From Myxococcales bacterium (GTDB lineage Bacteria > Myxococcota > Myxococcia > Myxococcales > Myxococcaceae), in NCBI GenBank assembly GCA_020846875.1, contig JADLDB010000052.1:19891-83890 (forward strand): a DNA stretch of 64,000 bases. The letters are read 5' to 3'. The position numbers and the translations under genes are program-made. The notes beneath the pieces are model-generated. The model was not told the DNA's origin. It saw nothing but the letters and a program-made list of their open reading frames with translations, and made no database searches. Every line of letters begins with the position of its first letter. Positions within the stretch are counted from its first letter, which is position 1. Of this stretch, positions 1 through 9,674 are shown piece after piece.

Positions 1-772
1 TGAGGTTCCCGCCGCTCACGAGCTGCAGGTTGGAGATGGTCACCGACGGCACCCCCAGATCGGCCTCGTTGGGCTCGCCGATGGTGATCACCTTGTTGGG
101 GATGATGTCGTTCATCGTGCAGTTGGGCGCGGTGGTGGAGCAGCAGCCGCTCTGAGTGGCGCTGTTGCAGGTGCCCGTGCCGGCGGTCGAGAGGAACGAA
201 GCCCCCAGCGCGCCCGTCGGCCCCTCGAACCCCGCCGCTCCGGCTCCGGCGGTCCCCGTCTTCGGCCCGTAGTGCACTACCACCGAGCCGGAGGGGCTCA
301 ACCTCACCTGAGCGGTGATCGAATAGGTGCCCGTGAGCCACTCCTCGATCTGGTACCACTCGACCACGAACTCCCCGGGCGTGGAGGTGTAGCGCACCAC
401 GCCGCCGCCGATCTCCAGGTCGTCATAGAAGGGGGCGATGAGGTTGTTGGGCTTGGCCGCGTTGGGGACGTTGGTGACGTCGCCGTAGAGCGCGCAATAG
501 CCGCTGGTGCCGGTGCAGCCCGTGGGCGGCCCCCCGATCAACGCGAGGCCATCGACGTGGATGAAGATCGAGTTGTACGTCTGGCCGAACCAGGGGAACG
601 GGAACTGGAGCGGCAACACCACGAAGCCTTCATCGTCGCTGCTGAAGGTGATCGGCGTGCCCGTGGTGAGCGGCGTGTAAGGCTGGGTGCTCTCGATGAA
701 TACAGGAGTCTGTGCGGACGCGGGGACCGCCAGGAGGGCCCCGGCGAGGAGGGCAAGGATGGTCGTCTTCAC
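1..772 (-). CDS. Exported hypothetical protein, C-terminus cut by window edge
   Basis: About 257 codons are visible and the frame stays open to base 1, so the C-terminus is missing. Translation opens with GTG (770-772), preceded by AGGAGA about 7 nt upstream. The N-terminus (MKTTILALLAGALLAVPASA) is a Sec signal peptide that probably ends after residue 20. The next stretch, around FPFPWFGQTYNSIFIHVDG, resembles the nidogen-like or choice-of-anchor module found in many myxobacterial secreted proteins (F-P-F-F-G-xx-Y...NGxL). A Cys-rich patch (TSGCCSTTAPNC) lies near residue 210. It is co-oriented with and 80 nt downstream of the large VWA lipoprotein, so co-expression is possible. A C-terminal sorting signal could lie beyond the window. 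The exported nature is clear, but the function is not known. Confidence 0.8.
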   Translation of the reverse strand, partial: MKTTILALLAGALLAVPASAQTPVFIESTQPYTPLTTGTPITFSSDDEGFVVLPLQFPFPWFGQTYNSIFIHVDGLALIGGPPTGCTGTSGYCALYGDVTNVPNAAKPNNLIAPFYDDLEIGGGVVRYTSTPGEFVVEWYQIEEWLTGTYSITAQVRLSPSGSVVVHYGPKTGTAGAGAAGFEGPTGALGASFLSTAGTGTCNSATQSGCCSTTAPNCTMNDIIPNKVITIGEPNEADLGVPSVTISNLQLVSGGNL

Positions 773-852
773 GTCTGTTCTCCTGCGTGCGAAGGCGCGC
801 GGGAAGGCTTCCTCCCTGCACGCCAGTTCGGCCTCTCTTTTTCAGTCCCTGG

Positions 853-3800
853 TCACGGGATACAGGCCACCTGGTAGGTGACGGTCAACGTCTTGCCCGG
901 CTCCGGCACATACAGCGGCTCGAAGTTGATCGAGTTGTTGGTCGGGTCGTACTCCCACACCTTCGCGCCACGCGAGTCGGTGGGGGGAAGGATGCACATG
1001 TTGCTGTTCATGCTGCACGTCTGTCCCTGCGGGCAGCCCGTGCCGCAGGGCACCGAGTCGATGCCCACCTCGATGCCGCGCATCGCCGTCAGATCCGGCC
1101 GGGCGGTGAGGTAGAAGTTGGTGCGGAAACCGAAGGCGTTCTTGCCGATGTTCTCCAGCGCCTTGGCCCAGTCGGGCGAGCAGATCTCCTCGCGCACGCC
1201 GTTGGTGCTGTTGACCATGTAGGCGTGGGCCCCGTCGTCGGGTGAGCCGTCGTAGTAACAGCCGCTCGGCGGGTTGGGCGCGAAGGGGCCGACCACGTTG
1301 TACGTGAACATACCCGGGCGCTGCGCACCCTTGATGTTCACGAGCTGGTTCAAATAGAAGGCCGGCGCCTGAACGGCCTGGTCTGGCGCGTCGGTGACGC
1401 ACACCACCGCGAGCACCGCGTCCTGCCGGAGCAACCCCAGGTTGGCCGCGGGATCGGTGATGAGCGGAGGTGTCAGCGCGGCGACGGCCGGCTGCATGCA
1501 CGACTCAATCGCCGAGCCGCTGGTGCCGACGTTCACCAGGGCGGCGAACTGCTGCTCGATGTTGGGCGTCGTCGGCTTGAAGATCTTCACGCCAGCCGGC
1601 GAGGCGCGCAGCCGCCCGGTGATGGACGGCGATGAGAAGTCCGTGGTCGTCAGGCCGATCTGGAAGTCGACCTGGCTGGACTGCGCGTACTTGATGAACG
1701 CGTTGAAGTTGGAGCCCAGGTAGGCCTGCTCCTCGCTCATGGAGCACGAGTCGTCCACGACGATCAAGATGTCGGCCTTGGGCTTGGAGTCCTGCCGGAA
1801 GGTGTCGGTGTTGAGGCCCATGGTGTCGCCCTGGCCGCGCAGCGTCACCACGTAGTCGACCTGCTGCCCGCCCTGCGTGGCGCGCACCACGAAGGCCCCC
1901 GTGTCAGGACCGTAGTTGATCGGCCGGTACTTGAGCTGGAAGGTCAACGGGGTGTTGCCGCCGGGGCTCAAGACGCCGTTCGGCGGGTTGGTGACGGCGA
2001 AGAACTCAGGGCAGGGGCTGGCGCCCGCGCAGTTCGGCCCGCCCGGCGGCTCGCCCGCGGCCGCAAGCATGGCCGAGGAGTTGATCGTCACGTCTACCGC
2101 GCAGGTGTTGTAGATCGAGAACTCCCGGCCGGGGCTGTTGCAGTCCTTCTGCACGGTGCCGAAGTCGAGATCGGTCGGGGAAATCGCCAGGCAGCTCGGG
2201 GCGATCGTCGCGGTCAAGTTGACCTGCCCCTGGGGCGTGGTCGGGTTGGAGACGTTGAACTGCACCCGCCCGGTGACCACCGCCGGGTTGGCGGGCAGTT
2301 GGCCCTGCGGCCAGGCGCGCACCAGCACCTGCATCGACTCGCCGGGCATCAGCTCCTTCTCGTTCACGTCGCCGGCCGGCAGCGAGAAGACCGCCGGCAT
2401 GCCCGCGGGCGTGCCCGTCTCAGGCTGAAGCTGAACGTTGGTGACGAGGCAGATGTCGCCAGTCCCCGTGCCGTTGTTGGTGATGGTGAAGCCCAGGTCC
2501 TTGGTGGACGGCGGCGAGACGACGCCGAAGTTGAGGCCGGTCGGCGAGACGGTGAAGTTGCAGGGGGGCAGCATCACCGCGTTGGCGGTAACGGTGATGG
2601 TGGTGACCGGCTCGTCGGGATCGTTGGAGAAGATCTTCACCTCCCACTCCTTATTCATCAGGCCGTTGGGCGTGATGCGGATGGGGATGTCGAGGAGCGC
2701 CGCCGCGCCGCTGGCCTCCAGCCCGATCGCCGGATCGTACCGGCCGGGGCCCGTGGCGGGCAGATCGTCGAGGCACATGTTGGTCCCGCTGTCGAAGGTG
2801 CCCAGGCAGATCTCTGACAGGCTGGAGTTCGCGTTCTTCGCCGTCACCTCCCAATAGGGCTTGGCGAAGCCGCCCGCACCGTCCGGCTTGCCGAGCTTCA
2901 GGTTGGCCCTCGGGTCCGGCGGGGTGGGCCGGGTGCCGGAGTTCTGCACCGTCAGCTTGCGGGTGGCGAAGGACGGCGGGTTGGCGCCGGAGAAGAAGGC
3001 GATGCGGCCGAAGTTGAGCGTGGGCGAAGGCCGGACGTCGATGTCCGGGCCGCCGCCGACGCCCCGCAGCGGCACCACGATGCTGGCCTGGTTGCGCAGG
3101 TCGGTGTTGGCGCGCAGGGTGCCGGGGCGGGGGCCGAGCACCAGCGGCTTGAAGCTCATCTTCACCTTGGCCGTGCCGGGGACGATCACCCGGCTGGCGT
3201 TGCGGGTCGCGGCCGGGACGGTCAGCTTCGTCAGATCCCCCATGGACGCCTCGGTCACCTTGAAGACCGAGCTGGGCACGGTGCCCTCGAAGGTGGCCAG
3301 GGTGGACAGCTCCACCGCGCGCAGGCCCTGGTTGGAGAAGGTGACCTCGCTCTCCACGGTGAGGCCGGGCGTCACGTAGCCGAACTCGACGGTGGCCGGG
3401 GCCCAGGTGAGGACCTGATCGACGCCGGTGCCGATCAGCCGCACCTGCTTCTCGGGGCAACCCTCGGCCTTCCGCATGCGGACGTTGCCGAAGTAGTCGC
3501 GCGCCTCGGTGGGGGCGAAGACGATCGTCACGTCCTTGGAGCGCCCGGCGAGGACGGTGAACTCCCCTCGGGGAGAGTCAGGGGTGAAGGTGAAGATGCC
3601 GGTGCCCTGCGCAGACTCGATGTCCCCCACGTAGGCGCGGGTGTCGATGGGCTGGGTGTTGGTGAAGGTCTCGGTGTGCGAGTAGGTGTCGCCGCGCGCC
3701 ACCGCGCCGAAGTCGATCTCATTGGGCAGGTCGCACTGGCCGGACACGCCGGTGCCCAGCAGGGTGATCTGCGCCGACTCCTTGCCGGGCTCGGTGTTGA

Positions 3801-4254
3801 GCGCCTTGAGCGTCACCACCGAGCGGTGGTCGACCTGCTTCTCGGTGGGGTGCAGGGGCGGCGTGAAGGTGATGTCGAACTCCTGGGTGGCGCCCGAAGG
3901 AATGTCCACCTGGGTCACCTCACCGAGGGTGACGGTGAAGATCGGGTTGGCCTCCGTGACGCCCGGAGTAGCCAGCACCGCGTCGCCTTCGAACTTCTCG
4001 AAGCCCGTCAGCGTCAGCGTGCCGAGGCCGGAGTTGGTGACGACCAACTGCAGGTGCTCCGTCTTGCCCATGGAGACCTGGCCGAAGGTGTACGTGCCGT
4101 TCTCACCGGCCAGGGTAGCGCCCGTCTCGTCGGTGTACACGATGCGGATCTCGCCCATCGAGCGCGGAGGCGTCGTCCCACTACACCGACACCCAGACAC
4201 GGCCACCAGGGCGGTGGCGATCGCCACCGTGAACAGCTTCAGAGACTTGGTCAT
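853..4254 (-). CDS. Lipoprotein with choice-of-anchor D (ASH-like) repeats and a VWA domain
   Basis: This is a 1133-residue surface lipoprotein. The ATG at 4254 is chosen because GGAGAA sits 7 nt upstream and it gives a clean lipoprotein signal (MTKSLKLFTVAIATALVAVSGC, lipobox VSGC, Cys22). At least six Ig-like repeats of the choice-of-anchor D/ASH type follow, each opening with a (L/V/I)xFGxV motif: YTFGQV, IDFGAV, VEFGYV, LNFGRI, LNFGVV, LDFGTV. From about residue 825 there is a von Willebrand A domain with a MIDAS motif (DDSCS) and the usual VVCVTDAPD segment. A Cys-rich insert (CGTGCPQGQTC) lies near the C-terminus. VWA domains bind ligands through a metal ion, so an adhesive or scaffold role on the outer membrane is inferred. 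The ligand is unknown. Confidence 0.85.
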   Translation of the reverse strand: MTKSLKLFTVAIATALVAVSGCRCSGTTPPRSMGEIRIVYTDETGATLAGENGTYTFGQVSMGKTEHLQLVVTNSGLGTLTLTGFEKFEGDAVLATPGVTEANPIFTVTLGEVTQVDIPSGATQEFDITFTPPLHPTEKQVDHRSVVTLKALNTEPGKESAQITLLGTGVSGQCDLPNEIDFGAVARGDTYSHTETFTNTQPIDTRAYVGDIESAQGTGIFTFTPDSPRGEFTVLAGRSKDVTIVFAPTEARDYFGNVRMRKAEGCPEKQVRLIGTGVDQVLTWAPATVEFGYVTPGLTVESEVTFSNQGLRAVELSTLATFEGTVPSSVFKVTEASMGDLTKLTVPAATRNASRVIVPGTAKVKMSFKPLVLGPRPGTLRANTDLRNQASIVVPLRGVGGGPDIDVRPSPTLNFGRIAFFSGANPPSFATRKLTVQNSGTRPTPPDPRANLKLGKPDGAGGFAKPYWEVTAKNANSSLSEICLGTFDSGTNMCLDDLPATGPGRYDPAIGLEASGAAALLDIPIRITPNGLMNKEWEVKIFSNDPDEPVTTITVTANAVMLPPCNFTVSPTGLNFGVVSPPSTKDLGFTITNNGTGTGDICLVTNVQLQPETGTPAGMPAVFSLPAGDVNEKELMPGESMQVLVRAWPQGQLPANPAVVTGRVQFNVSNPTTPQGQVNLTATIAPSCLAISPTDLDFGTVQKDCNSPGREFSIYNTCAVDVTINSSAMLAAAGEPPGGPNCAGASPCPEFFAVTNPPNGVLSPGGNTPLTFQLKYRPINYGPDTGAFVVRATQGGQQVDYVVTLRGQGDTMGLNTDTFRQDSKPKADILIVVDDSCSMSEEQAYLGSNFNAFIKYAQSSQVDFQIGLTTTDFSSPSITGRLRASPAGVKIFKPTTPNIEQQFAALVNVGTSGSAIESCMQPAVAALTPPLITDPAANLGLLRQDAVLAVVCVTDAPDQAVQAPAFYLNQLVNIKGAQRPGMFTYNVVGPFAPNPPSGCYYDGSPDDGAHAYMVNSTNGVREEICSPDWAKALENIGKNAFGFRTNFYLTARPDLTAMRGIEVGIDSVPCGTGCPQGQTCSMNSNMCILPPTDSRGAKVWEYDPTNNSINFEPLYVPEPGKTLTVTYQVACIP

Positions 4255-4575
4255 GGTGATTTCTCCAGCGTGACGGCGATACTGCGTGGACCGGAACCGG
4301 CGCGTCCGGTCACATTCCTGAGATAAATCGGCCTCTTGACACATCCTCGAAACCGCGGTCAACCCCGCGCTGGAATTTTCGGTACGACATCAAGCGCGGT
4401 TCTCCCACCTCAATGTGAAGGACCCTGACGGACGCTGGAAGCGGGGAGAGTTGCAGATGAATATGGTCCTGCCCACCCTCGCGCAACCCGCGCAGGGACT
4501 CGGGCATGCCGAGACTGCGAAAAGTCAGACGTGAGCTGTCGATTTTCAAGATAAGTAGCGCTGTTGGGCACGGCG
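4255..4575. promoter_or_regulatory. 321-bp divergent intergenic region
   Basis: No convincing gene lies here. It separates the start of the minus-strand VWA lipoprotein from the plus-strand MutS-like gene and must carry both promoters. On the minus strand TTGACC (4362-4357) lies 17 nt from TCAAGA (4339-4334), a weak sigma70-like pair. On the plus strand there is a perfect -35 box TTGACA (4336-4341), but the hexamer 17 nt on (TCAACC) is a poor -10. Neither is secure. Confidence 0.25.
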
Positions 4576-6390
4576 ATGACGAGCACGGGCGCAGAAGGGG
4601 CGCGGGCCGCCTACGAAGCGGGAGTACGGCGCCGGACGGAGGCACTGAAGGCGCTCGATCGGCAGGGCGCGCTCCTGGCCCACTTCAGGACAGTGGCCTT
4701 CCTGGCGTTCGCTGGGCTGGTGCTGCTGGTGATCTTCGAGAAGGTGTCGCGGGTGGGCCTGCTGGGGGCCTTGGCCTGCCTCGCGGGCTACGTGGGGCTG
4801 GCGATCGTCCACGCGCGGGTGCTGCGGGACGAGGCGATGGCGAAGGTGCTGCTCGCGCTCAACCGGCGCGGCCTGGCCCGGCTGGACGGCAAGTGGCACG
4901 ACTTCCCCGAGCGCGGCTCGGAGCTGCTTCCGGAAGGCCACCTCTACGGCGGCGATCTCGACGTGGTGGGCCAGGGCTCGCTCTTCCAGCGCCTCGACGA
5001 CACGGGGACGAAGGCCGGCGAGCGGCAGTTGGCGGACTGGCTGCTCACCGCGGCGCCCGACGCGGCCACGGTGCGCGCGCGGCAGGAGGCGCTCAAAGAG
5101 CTCGCCCCGCAGCTTGGCTTCCGGCAGGCGCTGATCGCCGAGGCGAGGCTGGCGGGCAAGGACAAGGCCGATCCGGCGCGCTTCATCGCCTGGGCGGAAG
5201 GCCCTTCTCCGCTGGACGGCGTCCGCTGGGCGTTTCCCCTCGCGCACGTGCTGCCCATCGTCACCATCTCCAGCGGGCTGTTGGCGGCGAACGACGTCAT
5301 CACCGCCCTGCCCTTCTGGGTGGGCCTCGCGGCGCAGGTGGGGATCGTCTTCGCCACGCGGATCCCGCTGGGGCGAATGTGGGAGGCGCTGATGCTGGGG
5401 GAGCGCGGCTTCATCCGCTTCGAGCAGACCTTTCAGGCGATCGACGCGCAGCAGCTCTCCTCGCCGCTCCTCCGGGCGCTCAAGGCCGGCCTGTCGGGCG
5501 GGCCCCCGGTGTCGGCGCGGCTCAAGGCCTTCGCGCGACTGATGGGCTTCGCCGAGCTGCGCTCCTCGGGCCAGCTGCACCCGATCATCAACGCGCTCAC
5601 CCTGTGGGACGTGCTGTTCCTCTTCCGCCTCGACGCGTGGCGGGCCGAGCACGGGCGCGGGGTGCGCAAGTGGTTCGAGGCGCTCGCGCAGTTGGAGGCG
5701 CTGGCTTCCTTCGCCTCCTGGCCCTTCGAGCGGCCCGAGGACGCCTGGCCCCAGGTGGATGACGGCCCGGTGCACGTGGAGGCGAAGGAGCTGGGCCACC
5801 CCCTGCTCGAGGCGCCGGTGACCAACGACGTCTCGCTGCCGTCGCCGGGGCACGCCTGGGTGATCACCGGCTCGAACATGAGCGGGAAGACGACGCTGAT
5901 GCGCACCGTGGGCCTCAACACGGTGATGGCGCTGGCGGGCCTGCCGGTGCACGCGTCGTCCTTCCGGGTGTCGCGGGTGCAGGTGATGACCAGCATGCGG
6001 CTCAAGGACTCGCTGGAGCGCGGCGTCTCGTATTTCTACGCCGAGGTGCAGCGGATCAAGACGCTGCTGGAGACGGCGAAGGCGCACCGCGAGCGCTGCT
6101 TCTTCCTCCTGGACGAGCTGTTCATGGGCACCAACACGAAGGAGCGGCAGGTGGCCTCGCGGCAACTGCTGCTCCTGCTGCTGGATCAGGGCGCGTCGGG
6201 CGCGGTCACCACGCACGATCTCTCCCTCTGCGAATTGGCCACCGAGCGCCCAGCCCAGGTGAAGAACGTGCACTTCCGCGATCAGATCATCGACGGCGAG
6301 ATGACCTTCGACTACCGGCTCAAGGACGGCGTGGTGCAGACCACCAACGCGCTGGAGGTGCTCAAGCGCGCGGGGATCCCGCTCGGGTGA
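4576..6390 (+). CDS. Membrane-anchored MutS-family ATPase
   Basis: This 604-residue protein has the MutS C-terminal ATPase: Walker A GSNMSGKTTL near residue 432, Walker B FFLLDELFMG near 508, and the downstream TTHD segment. MutS-type ATPases dimerise around DNA. Here there is no mismatch-recognition domain I. The N-terminus instead has two predicted membrane segments (about 38-55 and 60-77), and a second hydrophobic pair lies near 210-260. This matches the membrane-type MutS-related group and not MutS1 or MutS2; no Smr domain is visible. The ATG at 4576 was preferred over an in-frame TTG at 4564; neither has a strong ribosome-binding site. The stop codon abuts the stop of the convergent CorC-like gene with no spacer. 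The cellular role is unknown, and a classical repair function should not be assumed. Confidence 0.88.
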   Translation: MTSTGAEGARAAYEAGVRRRTEALKALDRQGALLAHFRTVAFLAFAGLVLLVIFEKVSRVGLLGALACLAGYVGLAIVHARVLRDEAMAKVLLALNRRGLARLDGKWHDFPERGSELLPEGHLYGGDLDVVGQGSLFQRLDDTGTKAGERQLADWLLTAAPDAATVRARQEALKELAPQLGFRQALIAEARLAGKDKADPARFIAWAEGPSPLDGVRWAFPLAHVLPIVTISSGLLAANDVITALPFWVGLAAQVGIVFATRIPLGRMWEALMLGERGFIRFEQTFQAIDAQQLSSPLLRALKAGLSGGPPVSARLKAFARLMGFAELRSSGQLHPIINALTLWDVLFLFRLDAWRAEHGRGVRKWFEALAQLEALASFASWPFERPEDAWPQVDDGPVHVEAKELGHPLLEAPVTNDVSLPSPGHAWVITGSNMSGKTTLMRTVGLNTVMALAGLPVHASSFRVSRVQVMTSMRLKDSLERGVSYFYAEVQRIKTLLETAKAHRERCFFLLDELFMGTNTKERQVASRQLLLLLLDQGASGAVTTHDLSLCELATERPAQVKNVHFRDQIIDGEMTFDYRLKDGVVQTTNALEVLKRAGIPLG

Positions 6391-7719
6391 TCAGGCCGAC
6401 GGCTTGGGAGGCGGCGCGCTCCTCGGCTCGATGCGCACCGTCACCACGCGGGGGCCTTCCGTCTTCACCACGTTGATTCGGAAGTCGCCCGCCACCCAGG
6501 AGTCGTTGGCGGTGGGCACCCGGCCCAGCTTGGCCATCAGGAAGCCCGCGATGGTGGTGATCTGCGTCTTGTCCACGTCGAACTCGAGCTCGAGGGTGTG
6601 CTCCAGATCGTCGAGCTGCGCGGTGCCGGGCAGCTCCAGCTTGCCGCCGGGCAAGGTCTGCACCTGCTCCAGCTTGCGCCCCAGCACGGCCACGTTCCCC
6701 ACCAGCTCGGCGACCACGTCTGCCAGCGTCACCAGCCCCGAAGTGCCCCCGTGCTCGTCCACCACCACGGCGATCTGCTTGTTGCGGCGCTTGAACTCGG
6801 CGAGCAGTTGCTCGAGCGTCACCGTCTCGGGGACGAAGAGCACCGGCCGCTGCACCTGGCCTATCGACTTGAGCTCGTCGCGCGCCTGCAGGTAGAAGAG
6901 GTCCTTCACGTTGACCAGGCCCTCGACGCGATCGAGCGTGCCGCGCACCACCGGTAGCCAGGTGTGCTGCGAGGACCAGGCGGCGGCCAGGTTCTCTTCC
7001 AGCGTCATCTCCAGATCGAGGGCCTTCATCTGCGAGCGCGGCACCAGCACCTGGCGGGCCGTCTTCTCCATCATCCCCAGGGCGCGATCGAGCAGCTCGG
7101 CGCGAGACTCGGCCAACTGCCCGGCCTCGGCGGAGCTGGTGAAGACCATGCGCAGCTCGTCCTCGCCCAGGGCCTCCGACGCCTCGGAGTGCTTGCCGTC
7201 CAGTCCCAGCACCTTCAGCACCAGCCTGGTCGCGGCGTTCAGCGTCCAGATCACCGGGAAGAAGACGAAGTGGAAGACCCGCATCGGCCAGCCGAGGATC
7301 AACACCGTCCGCTGAGAGTTGGCGATGGCCAGGGTCTTGGGGACCTGCTCGCCCACCACGATGTGAAGGAAGGTGATCACCGTGAAGGCGAAGACGATCG
7401 AGACGGTGCGGGCGATGGCCTGAGAGGCGGCGGTGTCGGCGGCCACGCGCCGCGCGAGCGGCTCGACCAGGTGCGCGAAGGCGGGCTCACCGACCCAGCC
7501 CAGCGCGAGGGAAGCGAGCGTGATGCCCACCTGCGAGGCGGACAGCCACACGTCGAGCGACCGGCGCATCTTGAGCGCGGCCTGCGCGCCCGGGCGGCCC
7601 TGCTCGATCATCGCCTCGAGCTGCGTCGGGCGCACCTTGACCAGCGCGAACTCCACCGCCACGAAGAAGGCGTTGGCCAGCACGAGGCCGAAGGCCAGGA
7701 GGAGCGCGGCGGCTTCCAT
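6391..7719 (-). CDS. CNNM/CorC-HlyC-type transporter-associated protein
   Basis: A 442-residue inner-membrane protein of the 'hemolysin C/CorC' family, which is associated with Mg2+/Co2+ efflux. The domain order is typical: an N-terminal DUF21/CNNM membrane domain (about 1-190, with four hydrophobic segments beginning MEAAALLLAFGLVLANAFF), a CBS pair (about 205-330, including LVPRSQMKALD and VVVDEHGGTSGLVTLAD) and a C-terminal CorC_HlyC domain (about 350-430, ending near FRINVVKTEGPRV). The start at 7719 lies 2 nt after the stop of the upstream TPR gene, which implies a two-gene operon. An in-frame upstream extension would run through the TPR gene and is rejected. The family is clear, but the transported ion is uncertain. 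Confidence 0.93.
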   Translation of the reverse strand: MEAAALLLAFGLVLANAFFVAVEFALVKVRPTQLEAMIEQGRPGAQAALKMRRSLDVWLSASQVGITLASLALGWVGEPAFAHLVEPLARRVAADTAASQAIARTVSIVFAFTVITFLHIVVGEQVPKTLAIANSQRTVLILGWPMRVFHFVFFPVIWTLNAATRLVLKVLGLDGKHSEASEALGEDELRMVFTSSAEAGQLAESRAELLDRALGMMEKTARQVLVPRSQMKALDLEMTLEENLAAAWSSQHTWLPVVRGTLDRVEGLVNVKDLFYLQARDELKSIGQVQRPVLFVPETVTLEQLLAEFKRRNKQIAVVVDEHGGTSGLVTLADVVAELVGNVAVLGRKLEQVQTLPGGKLELPGTAQLDDLEHTLELEFDVDKTQITTIAGFLMAKLGRVPTANDSWVAGDFRINVVKTEGPRVVTVRIEPRSAPPPKPSA

Positions 7720-7721
7720 CG

Positions 7722-8537
7722 CTACAGCAGCGCCTCGAACTCGGGGTCGCCCTTGAGCGCGTCGAACATCGGATCGGCTGCCAGCCACCCGGACACCTTG
7801 GGCCGATCGAGCGAGAGCGCCTTCTTGAGCTGCAAGAGCGCCTCCTTCGGGCGATCCCACAGGGCATACAGCGCGCCCAGGTTGTAGGTGAGGAGCAGAT
7901 CCTCGGCGTCCAGCGCCTTGGCCGCCTCGTAGGCGCGCTCCGCTTCCGCGTAGAAGCCCTTCTGGGCGTAGCAGATGCCCAGGTCGAGCCAGGCGTCGAA
8001 GTTGTCGGGCTCGAGGCGGGCGACCTCCTTGAGCTGGGTGATCGCGGTGCGGAAGTCGCCCGAGTCCATCAGCACGCTGGCCAGCTCCTGCCTCGGCAGC
8101 GCGTCGGAAGGATCGAGCTCAACCGCGGTGCGCAGCTCCTTCGCCGCGTCCTCGTTCTGCCCCAGATCCGCGTAGGTGAGGCCCAGGTTCAGGTGGGCGT
8201 CGGGGTAGTCGGGCTCGAGCTCGATCGCCCCCTTGTACTCGGCGACGGCGAACTCGTGGCCGTGGGCGGACAGGAAGCAGGCCAGGTTGTAGTGGGCGGT
8301 GGCGCTGTCGGGCTCGAGGCGCAGCGCGGTGAGGTACTCCTCGAGCGCCTCGCGGTAGCGCTTCTTCTCCGCGTACACGGTGGCCAGGTTGTCGTGGGCG
8401 TGGGCGGAGTTGGGATCGAGATCGATCGCCTTCTGGAATTCCTTGATCGCCTCGTCCAGCCAGCCGCGATCGGCCAGCTCGATCCCCCGGCTGTTGTGCT
8501 CGTCGGACGCGCCGATGCTGTCCCTCTCGCGAGGCAT
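7722..8537 (-). CDS. TPR-repeat protein
   Basis: A 271-residue cytoplasmic protein made almost entirely of tetratricopeptide repeats. About six 34-residue units are visible, with the W-LG-Y-A-F-A-P pattern (for example DEAIKEFQKAIDLDPNSAHAH and the following AHYNLACFLSAHGHE). The C-terminus (WLAADPMFDALKGDPEFEALL) is the TPR-associated ending motif seen in many such proteins. No signal peptide is present. It is the first gene of a two-gene unit with the CorC/HlyC-like gene 2 nt downstream. TPR domains hold protein complexes together; the partner cannot be inferred from sequence. Confidence 0.9.
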   Translation of the reverse strand: MPRERDSIGASDEHNSRGIELADRGWLDEAIKEFQKAIDLDPNSAHAHDNLATVYAEKKRYREALEEYLTALRLEPDSATAHYNLACFLSAHGHEFAVAEYKGAIELEPDYPDAHLNLGLTYADLGQNEDAAKELRTAVELDPSDALPRQELASVLMDSGDFRTAITQLKEVARLEPDNFDAWLDLGICYAQKGFYAEAERAYEAAKALDAEDLLLTYNLGALYALWDRPKEALLQLKKALSLDRPKVSGWLAADPMFDALKGDPEFEALL

Positions 8538-8578
8538 GTGAATGCAATAGCAGATGCACCCTCTATAGTCCCGACGCG

Positions 8579-9664
8579 ATGCTTCCCCTCCTTCACGCGA
8601 TCCTCGCCGCTGTGCCGGCGCCCACGGTCTCGGTCCTCTTCTCGGGCGACGTCACGCTCGGCTACCACTACGAGGAGTACGTAGACGAGCAGGTGAAGAA
8701 GGGCGGCCGTCAGGACGAGCTGCTCGGCTGGGGCTTCCAGAAGGTGGCGCCCGTCACCACGAAGGCGGATCTGTTCGTCGTCAACCTGGAGTGCCCCTTC
8801 ACGGATCGCGGCGCGAAGATCCCCAAGAACTTCAACTTCCGGGCGCGGCCGGAGCTGGCGGCGGCGCTGGCGGTGGGCGGCGTGGACGTGGCGTCGATCG
8901 CCAACAACCACATGCTGGACTACGGGCCGGAAGGCCTCTTCGACACCATGACGGCGCTGGACACCCTGGGCGTGAAGTACTTCGGGGCGGGCCGCACGCT
9001 GGCCGAGGCCCGCGCGCCGGCGCTCGTCGAGAAGCACGGCGTCACCTTCGCGTTCCTCGGCTACTTCTTCCTCGGGGAGAAGAACATCGAGCCCAAGGAG
9101 GTGATCGCCACCGACGCCCAGCCGGGCGTGGCGGGGCACTTCTCGGACCTGGCGGCCTTGAAGAGGATGGTGGAGGCCGACGTGCGCGCCGCGAAGCAGA
9201 GGGCCGATCACGTGATCCCCTTCTTCCACTGGGGTCGCGAGGGCACGACGCAGCCGGAGCCGTACCAGGTGGAGCTGGGGCGCGCGGCGATCGACGCGGG
9301 CGCCTCGGCGGTGGTGGGCAGCCACCCGCACGTGCTGCAGGGCATCGAACTCTACCAGGGCAAGCCGATCGCCTACTCCCTGGGGAACTTCGTCTTCGGC
9401 GGCAACTGGAACCCGCGCGACAAGCGCACCGCGCTCCTGGAGCTCCTCTTCGACAAGCAGGGCGTGAGGAAGATCGGCATCGTCCCCGCGTACTCCGACG
9501 CGTACCCGGACGTGCCGGTGCAGCCCTACCTGGCCACGGGAGAGAAGGCGGACGCGGTGCTGGATCACCTGGCGACGATCAGCGCGAAGTTCCCCGCCAC
9601 GGTGCCGGTGCTGAAACGGAAGAAGCCGGCGAAGGACGCAAGTCCCGACGCCGGCTCCCCGTGA
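8579..9664 (+). CDS. CapA-family (poly-gamma-glutamate synthesis-like) metallophosphoesterase
   Basis: A 361-residue protein of the CapA/PgsA family with a calcineurin-like fold. Visible family motifs are the metal-site opening FSGDVTLG (about residues 21-28), the NxxxN segment VNLECPFTD, SIANNHMLDYG, FFHWGREG, VVGSHPHVLQG and SLGNFVFGG. A short hydrophobic N-terminus could be a weak signal peptide. CapA proteins take part in poly-gamma-glutamate or capsule handling, but many orphan members exist and no capB/capC partners lie nearby. The C-terminus is Lys/Pro/Asp-rich. No strong ribosome-binding site precedes the ATG at 8579. The 42-bp gap to the divergent TPR gene must hold the start signals of both genes. 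Confidence 0.88.
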   Translation: MLPLLHAILAAVPAPTVSVLFSGDVTLGYHYEEYVDEQVKKGGRQDELLGWGFQKVAPVTTKADLFVVNLECPFTDRGAKIPKNFNFRARPELAAALAVGGVDVASIANNHMLDYGPEGLFDTMTALDTLGVKYFGAGRTLAEARAPALVEKHGVTFAFLGYFFLGEKNIEPKEVIATDAQPGVAGHFSDLAALKRMVEADVRAAKQRADHVIPFFHWGREGTTQPEPYQVELGRAAIDAGASAVVGSHPHVLQGIELYQGKPIAYSLGNFVFGGNWNPRDKRTALLELLFDKQGVRKIGIVPAYSDAYPDVPVQPYLATGEKADAVLDHLATISAKFPATVPVLKRKKPAKDASPDAGSP

Positions 9665-9674
9665 AGCGTCGCTG

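Noticed and set aside
4336..4341. TTGACA -35 box
   Set aside because: The hexamer 17 nt downstream is a poor -10 and the next start is over 200 nt away.
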